A DNA stretch of 64,000 bases from an uncultured Pseudomonadales bacterium (lineage in GTDB: Bacteria; Pseudomonadota; Gammaproteobacteria; Pseudomonadales; Porticoccaceae): NCBI GenBank assembly GCA_943788875.1, contig CALSSA010000004.1:1-64000 (forward strand), written 5' to 3'. This document shows, in pieces, positions 10,001 through 18,127 of the stretch. Position 1 is the stretch's first letter, and every line of letters begins with the position of its first letter. The notes under the pieces are model-generated. The model did not search any database and had not been told where the DNA came from. It saw only the letters and a program-made list of their open reading frames with translations. A program made the translations under genes and the position numbers.

Positions 10001-11714
10001 CAGCAACTACACCATCGGCCAAAACTGTCAGCGCATCGCCTCCGCCCAGCGGGGTGTCGTCATCCACATCAGCAATGCCGTCACCGTCGTCATCGGTATC
10101 TGCATTGTTACCGATATTGTCGCCATCTGTATCCAGGGTTTCATCGGCATTCAGAGGGAAAGCATCGTCACTGTCATTGACGCCATCGTTATCATCATCC
10201 GGATCGGCATTGTTGCCAATGTCATCATTGTCGTAGTCCAGTGTCTCACTGTCATCCAACGGAAAGGCGTCTGCACCATCAGCTACACCATCACCGTCGT
10301 CATCTGTATCTGCATTGTTACCTATGCTGTCGCCATCTGTATCCAGACTTTCGTCAGCATCGAGGGGGAAGGCATCGTCACTGTCAGCAATACCGTCACC
10401 ATCATCATCTGTATCATTTATATTAGGGGTTCCATCATTGTCGGTGTCGGTCTGGGAGCTGAACACTTCGTTATCGGCGAACAGAGCCCCAAGATCAGTT
10501 TCAGCAACAAAATCCTCCATTGCCATAACACCGGAGACCAGATCTTCCACTGCATCTTGCAATGCTGTCTGGGCCGTCTCAACAAAATCTGCAGCCTGCG
10601 CCGATGTCGGGTCTATGCCTTCACCAGCCAGCAACTCATTGATGCCTGCAATATTGGCAGAGACAGCGTCAACAACTGCAGCTGACACCGAGGGTAACGC
10701 TTCAGTCAAGACATCAGCCAAAACCGTATCCGACTGCAGATCAATGGCGCCATTGGCGACCGCGTCAGAGGCTATTGCCTCAGCTACAGCCTCAGCCACA
10801 GCACTGAGCTCGACCAGTGATCCATCATCCAGCAATGTCTGAGCAGTACTAATAAGGAGTCCAATTTGCTGGTTAGTACTCTGCAGGCTTTGCGCGTCTG
10901 TATCACCGGATTCAGCCAGCGCCCAAATATCCGTTGTCAGAAAGTCATCTACAGAGCCATTAATGCCCAGAGCGGTCAAAACTGCCGCTTTATCTTCGGG
11001 AGTTCCAGCGCTGGCAATTACCGAACTGATCGGTGTAACAGCAATATCTGCATCCGAATCTTCAGGCAGATCTGACATCAGAATCAGGTTCGGCATGACA
11101 ACACCGGTTTCAGTGTCTGTTCCGCCTCTGGTCATAATCTGTATTGAGCTAGAATCTGCAGGGGCCGGTATACGGAAATAACCCTGGGCATCTGAAGTGC
11201 CAGCAGACTCTCCTGCATTGGCTGCAGAGCCTCCAGAGTTAATAATATAGATTTCACTGCCAGACATAGGAGCGTCAATAACACGACCTTCGATGGCATT
11301 CAGCACTGTCACTACGACATCCTGGCTGTCACTGGCATTTTGGCTATCCGACAGCTCTACCGACAATTCATAATTATTGTCGCCATTGGCATCTGCAGGG
11401 GCCTCATAATCAGGTGCTGTCAAAAAGCTGATCACACCTGAGTTAGAAATACTGAACAGATCACTGTCCGATGAAGGAATTAAGCTGTAGGTAAGGGCTT
11501 GATTTTCTGGGTCTACGCCATTGGCCGTAGCCACCTCGACAGAGCCCTCAAGAACATCAACCTCTGCACTGATAGTTAGGCTGGGTGCCTGATTGACAGG
11601 CGAGGTATTGCCACCACCGCCGCTGTTATCGCTACCGCCACCTCCGCCGCCCCCGCAGGCTTGTAATAAAAGAACGAAACTGAAGGATAGAGCTGTATTT
11701 ACATTGCGACGCAT
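7038..11714 (-). CDS. Multidomain lipoprotein with GH81-type endo-beta-1,3-glucanase catalytic region, cadherin-like domain, thrombospondin type-3 Ca-binding repeats and a carbohydrate-binding-like domain
   Basis: Lipobox LLQACGGGGGGG; DTDGDNIGNNADTDDDGDGIAD repeats; GH81-like HKWWGSIPF...LPFVGVLPTMP...RLADHHFHYGYFVRAAAEI. Confidence 0.85.
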   Translation of the reverse strand: MRRNVNTALSFSFVLLLQACGGGGGGGSDNSGGGGNTSPVNQAPSLTISAEVDVLEGSVEVATANGVDPENQALTYSLIPSSDSDLFSISNSGVISFLTAPDYEAPADANGDNNYELSVELSDSQNASDSQDVVVTVLNAIEGRVIDAPMSGSEIYIINSGGSAANAGESAGTSDAQGYFRIPAPADSSSIQIMTRGGTDTETGVVMPNLILMSDLPEDSDADIAVTPISSVIASAGTPEDKAAVLTALGINGSVDDFLTTDIWALAESGDTDAQSLQSTNQQIGLLISTAQTLLDDGSLVELSAVAEAVAEAIASDAVANGAIDLQSDTVLADVLTEALPSVSAAVVDAVSANIAGINELLAGEGIDPTSAQAADFVETAQTALQDAVEDLVSGVMAMEDFVAETDLGALFADNEVFSSQTDTDNDGTPNINDTDDDGDGIADSDDAFPLDADESLDTDGDSIGNNADTDDDGDGVADGADAFPLDDSETLDYDNDDIGNNADPDDDNDGVNDSDDAFPLNADETLDTDGDNIGNNADTDDDGDGIADVDDDTPLGGGDALTVLADGVVADIWGGNAEFSAFDSGVDYSDCTDESAGTESCPSIDWTVASDSDKGDVLEVSYSSNAGHAGIVVGPGGAVDLSGYANGQLEFDIKVIATGAANLSGGFYIKLETSTSATSGELAVSGINATGEWEAVSISMSTLTASGDLNLSSVTVPLVFFPAFDTAPGVVYQIDNVRFTGITDGVEPPVDPENPTTFEITAYGAGSVADGINPDSYRCVYDYGNWIYNAGVVEPPIASCNTATGIPTGTPIQMYPHLTGAAAEQPTPTHKWWGSIPFLGEMQTGNPDQAAYITPDPIMARVTEKGVRVLSIPGGLGLYTDGFMYAIPDPFVEVFDGIAVGNTAHANLEAYLKDHSDGSVTVMWKSGSSDVMEATFVHGSPYIYFKAYEGDLVLRTYREDSGEKGTFYNQNNSLGIWTNVAGNLNNFLITGEGSTSYSNISGNEITVTNSSKELTLAYLPATGSGNASSDMISFFEAQARNVVASVDIDYSVDRNTNTVTVSHAYLDDQGAAIETIAGMHPLHWKNSSQATSNYKVRSARGMVKFSQTDAFSYDLPFVGVLPTMPSIDGTYDQGTLESLVTEFIDQGEAAWNDRTDTYWAGKNYGKVAELAAIAGSAGMDAEQAQLIEWLKTELADWFTANSNGALDTNKYFSYDADWNTLLGFEESFGSHQRLADHHFHYGYFVRAAAEICRVDVAWCGADQYGPMIDLLIRDYAADDNDEMFPSMRNFDPANGFSWADGRVNFTRGNNNESTSEAATAYGAIILYGLTTGNEALVEKGMYLHASTSAAYWEYWNNIDGYNNVSADADNFPSGYNKITTSIIWGDGAVFSTWFSGAYAHILGIQGLPSSPLILHVSQYADYMQDYVALGLSEAAGNKPSGLPEDQWRDLWWNLWAMVDADAAIADYNSVNSYIPEAGETQAHTYHWIHTFSALGQLQTGTGELTSDYPAALAFVKDGVTNYVVYNFTDQDIAVSYSDGNTITAAPGFTLASGDTLP

Positions 11715-11837
11715 GCGATTACCCGGTTGAGCTAATAATTGTGATATTAAATGTACACTTAACCTCTAACTACTAGGTAATCAAACGGGCTGTAATGGTG
11801 TCTTTATGCGACCAAAGTGCCGTACAATTACCTAGCA

Positions 11838-11864
11838 TAAAAAAGACCCCTGCGAAGGGGCCTT
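11838..11864 (-). terminator. Intrinsic terminator after the TonB-dependent receptor
   Basis: Minus strand GGCCCCTTCGCAGGGGTCTTTTTT, a GC stem followed by a T tract. Confidence 0.75.
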
Positions 11865-11907
11865 GTCAGGCAGAGTAGGGCTTAAATACCCTGTTAAAAC
11901 TGAACTT

Positions 11908-14595
11908 TTAAAAGCTCCACTTTATATCAAACGCAACCATGGTACCGGGGCGCTCTTCGTGAGTAACCACTGTATCCTGTGTGATTTCAATCTTCTCATC
12001 AAGCAAGTTTTTCAGCTTGAGCTTTATCGTCAACTGGTCAGTGGGGTAATAGAAGTACGTCGCATCCAGCGCGTTGAAAGGCTGCTCATAGGCGTCAGGT
12101 GAACCGTTGCGCCCGGCAAAGTAGAGGCGCTCACCAAACACATTATAAATTAGCATGGCGCCATGTTTGCCATCTGCAGAGTCATAACCGAGCTGGAAGT
12201 TAACCGCATAATCAGATGCGCCAGACATGGGTCGCGTGGCATTGGTGGGCGCATCGGCGAACTCACCAGCAGTCAACTCGGAGTCAAGCATGGTCATATT
12301 ACCAGCGACAAAGAACGATTCCATATCAGTTCCCAGAAAGCCTAACCCTTTTAGCCATTCAAGCTCTAAACCGTACACAGTGGAGCTTTCCGCGTTGATA
12401 ATCTCTGTTGCCAGCGCTTCTTCAAATGCCGCCGCTTCAAAGAATTCGATCGGGTTCTGAATATCTTTGTAAAACAATGATGCCGTGAAGTTATCACCAT
12501 TTGAGAAGAACCACTCAGCACGCAAATCATAATTCTCAACCATCGCAGGAATTACATTGGCATTACCACTGACCCGACCACCGGTGATGGGATCGAGATA
12601 GCTGCTTGGAGTAATCTCACGCAGATCCGGGCGCACCAGCGTTTCACTGTAGGCAAAGCGCAGTTGGAAATCTTCCGCCCAGAAATCTGGCTTGATATAG
12701 GTAGCAGAGACCGAGGGATAAAAATCATCTTCTTTAAACACTGAGTCTAAAAGATCGTTTTCATCGCAGCTGATCGCACAGCCCTGATACTTGAGCGGAT
12801 TCCATGGAATACCCACCTGGTTGTAATCCTCCCAGCGGGCGCCCAATGTCAATCTCCATGTCTCATCCCAGAGAATATCCAAGGTACCATAGAGCGAAGT
12901 GTTGGTCAGAGCAGCTAAATAACTCTCTCCATTGCTACCAATCACAGCGATACTAAAGCCGTTGTCTGCATTAAGAATATTTTCATCGCTGAAAATCTCA
13001 GACACGGTTCCAGTGGAGCTCTGTGCCACAGCGGTCTCATCCGTTCCCAGACCAAATTCTAGCTGCTCATAGGTACGGGTCTTATTGGAGTAGCGGTAAC
13101 CGCCGTTCAGAGTCACATCAGCGTTTGAAAACATTAATGGTAGGCTTATATCGTAGCCATAGCTCTCTACATCATCATCGAGATCCGTAAAGCGAAAATC
13201 TCCTGCAGAGGCCGAAGGCTGAAGATTCTGCCCCATGACCTCAGCGGTTGCCGAATCGACACTGGTCTTGTAAAGAACAGTGGTTTGATTGGGAATATCC
13301 GTGCGTGAAATGGAATTGGAATAAAACCACTTAAACATTAACTCATCGAGCCATTCAAACCGGTCAAAGTTCAGTAAGTCTCGAGTGATGCCGCCAAAAC
13401 GGTGTTCACCGCGGATTTGATTGACGCTGAGGTTGCGCTCTTCAAACCTGGTACCGTACTCACGGAACCCCTTGCCATCGCTGAGCGGAAAGCTGGAGGT
13501 AAAGCTATCGGTAATAGAGGCTTTGTCATCCGTATTACGCAGGAAAATACTGGTAGTTTCTATACGATGATCGTCATACCAGCGCCAACCGAAACTGGCA
13601 TTACCAGTCATATTCACATTGCGAATCGATTCTATTTTTTTGGCGAAAATATCATCCGGGTCACCAAAGGAGCGGTCCATTGACTCCTTATTAGACCATT
13701 CGCTACCGTAGGCAGCGCCCAGCATAAAGCCAAGCTCCATGCCATTTTCCAGATAGAAATTATTGCCCACATTGGCTTCAAGGCTACCATTGGTACCTGC
13801 AGACTGCTCAGTGATATCTATATCTCTGTTTAGCAGCAATGCCAGATCACGGTTTATCGCCTGCGCATCGGCCAGAGTTTGAGTACCATCGCCCAGTTGA
13901 ATATTGTTGAGAATATCAATCGACCCCAGCGAACCGCGGTACTGGTCGACTCCCGCCATAAGTGCCGACGACAGAGCCCTTGAGCCATCATCAGTACCAA
14001 AGCTGTCGTCACTGCCACCTGTGTATGACAGCACATCACCATGGGTATCAATATTCTGCTTGGTACCTATCTCTACAGAAAACAGCAGCTGATCAGGAAT
14101 ACTGCGAGTACGAATATCGATCAAACCGCCACTAAAGGCCGCTGGCATTTCCGCAGAATAGCTCTTTTTAACCGCAATAGATTTCAAGATAGAGGTAGGA
14201 AAAATATCCAGAGGAATAACATTCCTGGTGAGATCAGGCGAAGGAATAACCGCACCATTTAATAATGAGTTGGAGTAGCGCTCACCCAACCCGCGGATAA
14301 AGACATATTTATCATCAACCAAAGTCACACCGGGCACACGGCGCAGGGCAGACGCAACATTAGAGTCACCAATGCGACCTATGGTTTCTGCATCAATAAT
14401 ATCTGCAACTACATCTGTTTCGAGTCGCTCTACGATAACATCGTCAGCGGCACTCTTAAGCTTGGCAAAGACAACCACTTCTTCGAGAACGGGTTCATCT
14501 GCAATACTTTTCATTTGCGCCAGTACAGAATCGCTCATACCCAGCAAGCTGGCAGCGATTATGGGCGTTCTTAATAATTTCATTTTACCTGTCAT
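11908..14595 (-). CDS. TonB-dependent receptor
   Basis: 895 aa; plug domain (SALRRVPGVTLVDDKYVFIRGLGERYSNSLLNGAVIPSPD) and C-terminal beta-barrel ending in F. Confidence 0.93.
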   Translation of the reverse strand: MTGKMKLLRTPIIAASLLGMSDSVLAQMKSIADEPVLEEVVVFAKLKSAADDVIVERLETDVVADIIDAETIGRIGDSNVASALRRVPGVTLVDDKYVFIRGLGERYSNSLLNGAVIPSPDLTRNVIPLDIFPTSILKSIAVKKSYSAEMPAAFSGGLIDIRTRSIPDQLLFSVEIGTKQNIDTHGDVLSYTGGSDDSFGTDDGSRALSSALMAGVDQYRGSLGSIDILNNIQLGDGTQTLADAQAINRDLALLLNRDIDITEQSAGTNGSLEANVGNNFYLENGMELGFMLGAAYGSEWSNKESMDRSFGDPDDIFAKKIESIRNVNMTGNASFGWRWYDDHRIETTSIFLRNTDDKASITDSFTSSFPLSDGKGFREYGTRFEERNLSVNQIRGEHRFGGITRDLLNFDRFEWLDELMFKWFYSNSISRTDIPNQTTVLYKTSVDSATAEVMGQNLQPSASAGDFRFTDLDDDVESYGYDISLPLMFSNADVTLNGGYRYSNKTRTYEQLEFGLGTDETAVAQSSTGTVSEIFSDENILNADNGFSIAVIGSNGESYLAALTNTSLYGTLDILWDETWRLTLGARWEDYNQVGIPWNPLKYQGCAISCDENDLLDSVFKEDDFYPSVSATYIKPDFWAEDFQLRFAYSETLVRPDLREITPSSYLDPITGGRVSGNANVIPAMVENYDLRAEWFFSNGDNFTASLFYKDIQNPIEFFEAAAFEEALATEIINAESSTVYGLELEWLKGLGFLGTDMESFFVAGNMTMLDSELTAGEFADAPTNATRPMSGASDYAVNFQLGYDSADGKHGAMLIYNVFGERLYFAGRNGSPDAYEQPFNALDATYFYYPTDQLTIKLKLKNLLDEKIEITQDTVVTHEERPGTMVAFDIKWSF

Positions 14596-14634
14596 CTGTA
14601 GACCTATAATGTTGGCAAGCGGTGAGAGTTGAAA

Positions 14635-14656
14635 AGGGTGCCGCTGTGGGACACCC
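14635..14656 (-). terminator. Hairpin between lipoprotein and TonB receptor genes, possible partial terminator
   Basis: GGGTGTCCCACAGCGGCACCC followed by TTTT on the minus strand; T tract on the other strand too. Confidence 0.5.
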
Positions 14657-14688
14657 TTTTTTTACCAGAAGCGTAATTCTCAAAAACC

Positions 14689-16332
14689 TCATTCAAACCA
14701 AAGCGGTTGAGCGCGGTTTCCTTCGTGCAGACCATAGGTCCAGCCAGCAGTCCAATCATTGTCAGCAGATACCGCACCGATAATGGCAGAACCTACAGGA
14801 GTTGGGATTGTGTCAGTACCTACAACCATATCTGCAGCTGGTACCGAGTAGAAACCATCAAGAATTACCAGGTCAGCGTTGGATGCAGCTGTAGGGTCGT
14901 CGCCAGCTTCGGCAGTTTGAAGCAGCAAGTTGCCACCAGCAGTTAACCAATCAGCAGTGGAAGTACCATTTGGCAAGCTATTACCTTTGGTCAGGTCCTG
15001 ACAGGCAATAATCGAAGCATCTACAACCAGGTCGCCATCTTGAGCTGCCTGCTGGCCTTCGTTATCCAGTCGGAAACACCAATTGTGGTCCGCATCGCTC
15101 AACAGTTCGTCACCGCTGTACGAGGAAGTTACGATAGCGTTTTGAATCGTTGGGAAATGAGCTTCTCGAATGCGCAGGCCCTGGCCTTCTTCGTGAGTAC
15201 CGCTTTCGTTGGCAGAGATAATGCAAGTCAGGTTTTTGATGGTTGCCTGGGAGTTCAGTCCACGGGCGATAAAGTCATCAATAGTTGCCTGGTCTTTGCT
15301 TGAGTAGCTGCCAATACCGTCAGACTCAACGCAGCGGTTGCCATCGTTCTCTGACTGAATAACCAGAGCATTAGTGATAGTGCCACGGTAGCCTTCATCA
15401 ATATCGATGGAGTCATCACGCACATAAACGGCAACATAGTTAGTAATGTCTACAGCGCCACCAAAGAACTCAATGCCGTCATCGTAAACACTATAGACTT
15501 CGAGATTCTCTACCATCGTGCCACTGCCTACGGCGTTAAATGCAATACCATTGAGCTCGTTACCAGGAGCAACTTCGGCACCAGTATGTTTAACGATCAT
15601 GTAGTTGATTACACCGGAATTATCTTCGTTGTTTGCACCACCATAATGGCTCTCACCAACGTCGGCTTTACCCTCTGATGCAACATGACAATCTGTTGTA
15701 GTCACGTTTGGGTATGTGCCAGTGTAAGAACATTTGTTAGTGACACCAAAGCCGTTAATAACCAAGCCGCCCCATTCGCCAACATCTTCAGCACCTACGG
15801 TGCCAAAAACTGCATCAGTTTGAGAGGTCAGAACGATCGGTGCTTCTGCAGTACCATTGGCACGCATCTGTGAACCGCGGTTGACTACCATAAAGTCGTC
15901 TGCACTGCGGAATGCCAGAGTAGCACCAGCCGCAATAGTCAGAACCGCCCCATCGCCACCTTCTGAAATGCCCGCAGTAGCCAGATCCGTATCAGAGCTA
16001 AAGTTTTCACCAACAACCAGGCTGCCTTCAAAAATATGGACGCCTTCACCAATGTTGGGAATTGCCAGATCGAAGGTGAGAGGATTATCGATATCGACAA
16101 AGCCCTTGGAATAAACACAGTTAGTACCGTCGAATGAACCCTGGGATACAGTGCCGGCCAATGTGTATGAGGCACAGCTCATTTCTGTATTGCCAGTACC
16201 TTCGTTAGTAATATTAGTAACAGTGTCACCAATATCAGTTTGATTGCTCGGCGCGATATTTATATCGCCACCACCACAGCCTGTCAGGGCTACTGCTACT
16301 GCGCTTGATGCGAGTAATTTCTTTAATGACAT
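14689..16332 (-). CDS. Putative surface lipoprotein, right-handed beta-helix-like, paired with TonB receptor
   Basis: Lipobox VALTGCGGGDIN; repeated hydrophobic/Gly/Asn motifs (GEWGGLVINGFG, GVINYMIVKHTGAEVAPGNELNGIAFNAVGSGT). Confidence 0.7.
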   Translation of the reverse strand: MSLKKLLASSAVAVALTGCGGGDINIAPSNQTDIGDTVTNITNEGTGNTEMSCASYTLAGTVSQGSFDGTNCVYSKGFVDIDNPLTFDLAIPNIGEGVHIFEGSLVVGENFSSDTDLATAGISEGGDGAVLTIAAGATLAFRSADDFMVVNRGSQMRANGTAEAPIVLTSQTDAVFGTVGAEDVGEWGGLVINGFGVTNKCSYTGTYPNVTTTDCHVASEGKADVGESHYGGANNEDNSGVINYMIVKHTGAEVAPGNELNGIAFNAVGSGTMVENLEVYSVYDDGIEFFGGAVDITNYVAVYVRDDSIDIDEGYRGTITNALVIQSENDGNRCVESDGIGSYSSKDQATIDDFIARGLNSQATIKNLTCIISANESGTHEEGQGLRIREAHFPTIQNAIVTSSYSGDELLSDADHNWCFRLDNEGQQAAQDGDLVVDASIIACQDLTKGNSLPNGTSTADWLTAGGNLLLQTAEAGDDPTAASNADLVILDGFYSVPAADMVVGTDTIPTPVGSAIIGAVSADNDWTAGWTYGLHEGNRAQPLWFE

Positions 16333-16392
16333 GGTTAACTCCCGTTAATTATTGGATCGAATATCTATCGGCAATAAAATTAACAGTGATTA

Positions 16393-16432
16393 ATGACGGT
16401 AAAATGAAAGTTCTATGACAAATCCATGACAG
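16393..16432 (-). promoter_or_regulatory. Tandem PhoB-binding array (four half-sites)
   Basis: Minus strand CTGTCAT-GGAT-TTGTCAT-AGAA-CTTTCAT-TTTA-CCGTCAT: four CTGTCAT-like heptamers at exact 11-bp periodicity, ~60 bp upstream of the lipoprotein start. Confidence 0.85.
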
Positions 16433-16486
16433 TGGGTTTAAGGATATAAAATAACGATATAAAGTGGTGGGATAGATCGGCAGGCG

Positions 16487-16513
16487 AAAAAAAAGGGCGC
16501 TGAATGCACCCTT
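16487..16513 (-). terminator. Terminator of the pst-phoU operon
   Basis: Minus strand AAGGGTGCATTCAGCGCCCTTTTTTTT. Confidence 0.75.
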
Positions 16514-16533
16514 CTTTTAATTGTGAAACCTTA

Positions 16534-17214
16534 TTACTGATGGCGGATATCTTTGCCCTTAACCACAAAAACAATCTGCTCACAGAGGTTTTTGGCATGG
16601 TCACCAATACGCTCCAGAGAGCGGATAATCCATAGAACATTGATCACGCGGCTAATGCTGCGCGGGTCTTCCATCATATAGGTGACCAGTTCACGCAGTG
16701 CTGTTTTGTAATCCAGATCAATCTGCTTGTCTTCTTCCAGTGTGCGCATGGCTGCATCAACATCAAAGCGCGCAAAGGCATCCAGAGCGTTTGCCAGCAT
16801 ACGAGATACCGACTGGCCCATATGACGAATCTCTGTATAGCCCTCTGAAGAGCCGCCCTGCTCGGCCAAAATAACCGCATGATTGGCGATTTTCTTAGCT
16901 TCGTCACCAATACGCTCCAGATCATTGACCGCTTTGGTAACCATCATAACCAAGCGCAAATCACTGGCAGCGGGCTGGCGTCTGGCGATAATTAAAATAC
17001 AGGCTTCATCTATATCCACTTCCATTTCATCAACGTGCTGCTCTTCTGCAATCACGTCTTCTGCCAGTTTACTGTCAGCATCACTGATTGCCCGAATAGC
17101 ATTTTGTAGCTGTTGCTCTACCTTGCCACCCATTTCCATCAGGCGAGTACGAATCTCTTCCAGCTCTTCGTCGAACTGCTTCATGATATGGTTTTCAAAT
17201 GACATCTTGGCCAT
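16534..17214 (-). CDS. phoU: Phosphate signalling complex protein PhoU
   Basis: PhoU repeats; adjacent to pstB. Likely start MAKMSFENHI at 17214. Confidence 0.95.
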   Translation of the reverse strand: MAKMSFENHIMKQFDEELEEIRTRLMEMGGKVEQQLQNAIRAISDADSKLAEDVIAEEQHVDEMEVDIDEACILIIARRQPAASDLRLVMMVTKAVNDLERIGDEAKKIANHAVILAEQGGSSEGYTEIRHMGQSVSRMLANALDAFARFDVDAAMRTLEEDKQIDLDYKTALRELVTYMMEDPRSISRVINVLWIIRSLERIGDHAKNLCEQIVFVVKGKDIRHQ

Positions 17215-17227
17215 AATAATTCTCCGT

Positions 17228-18106
17228 TTAACCAAATCGACCGGTAATATAAGCTTCAGTCAGCTTATGTTCCGGCATGGTAAATACTTTCTCCGTGGGA
17301 TTAACCTCTACCAGCTTGCCCAGGTGGAAATAGGCTGTGCGATCAGAGACTCGTGCCGCCTGTTGCATACTGTGGGTCACAATCGCAATAGTAAAATTCT
17401 GGCTTAGCTCTTCAATCAACTCTTCAATCTTGGCTGTGGCAATGGGGTCCAGTGCCGAGCAGGGCTCATCCATCAAAATAACTTCCGGGCTAACCGCAAT
17501 TGCTCTTGCTATACAAAGTCTCTGCTGCTGACCACCGGACAGTCCTGTACCAGGCTGATGCAGTCGCTCTTTGACTTCTTCCCAGAGACTGGCTCTCTTT
17601 AAACTGTTTTCAACAATCTCGTCCAAATCAACTCTGGTATCTGCCAGACCATGAATTTTTGGCCCATAGGCCACATTTTCATAAATAGACTTGGGGAACG
17701 GGTTGGGCTTTTGAAATACCATTCCCACTCTGGCGCGCAATTCCACAACATCCAGTTTCGGCGAATAGAGATTTTCACCATCCATACATATCTCGCCTTC
17801 GACGCGACAGCCTTCCACAGTATCGTTCATACGATTGAGAGTACGCAAAAACGTCGACTTGCCACAGCCGGATGGACCAATCATGGCAATCACTTCATTT
17901 TGTGCGATATCGATACTCACATCATGGATGGCCTGCTTATCGCTGTAGAAAACATTGATATTGCGCATGGTCATCTTAGGCTTGTCAGTAAAGCTCTGGC
18001 CAACAGTAACCTCTTCTGCTGAAATCTGCAGATCCTGGTCCGCGGCCTTCTTTTTGGCCCCAGCGGTTTTCTTTGGCTTTTTAGCAACTGTAGCTGCTTT
18101 ACTCAT
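17228..18106 (-). CDS. pstB: Phosphate ABC transporter ATP-binding protein
   Basis: Walker [10 protein letters not shown], signature [16 protein letters not shown], Walker B VILMDEP. Confidence 0.97.
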   Translation of the reverse strand: MSKAATVAKKPKKTAGAKKKAADQDLQISAEEVTVGQSFTDKPKMTMRNINVFYSDKQAIHDVSIDIAQNEVIAMIGPSGCGKSTFLRTLNRMNDTVEGCRVEGEICMDGENLYSPKLDVVELRARVGMVFQKPNPFPKSIYENVAYGPKIHGLADTRVDLDEIVENSLKRASLWEEVKERLHQPGTGLSGGQQQRLCIARAIAVSPEVILMDEPCSALDPIATAKIEELIEELSQNFTIAIVTHSMQQAARVSDRTAYFHLGKLVEVNPTEKVFTMPEHKLTEAYITGRFG

Positions 18107-18127
18107 AATCTAATCCTTTTTACCTTT

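Noticed and set aside
10015-10450. Repeat-rich DNA that might be read as a CRISPR or tandem repeat array
   Set aside because: Degenerate period comes from TSP3-type Ca-binding protein repeats within the long minus-strand CDS; no conserved repeat/unique spacer structure.
9968-10842. Several plus-strand ORFs rich in Ser/His/Arg (70-175 aa)
   Set aside because: They are antisense shadows of the GH81 lipoprotein's TSP3 Asp/Gly repeats; biased composition (SSSSVSALLP, HRRHLYLHCY) and no RBS.
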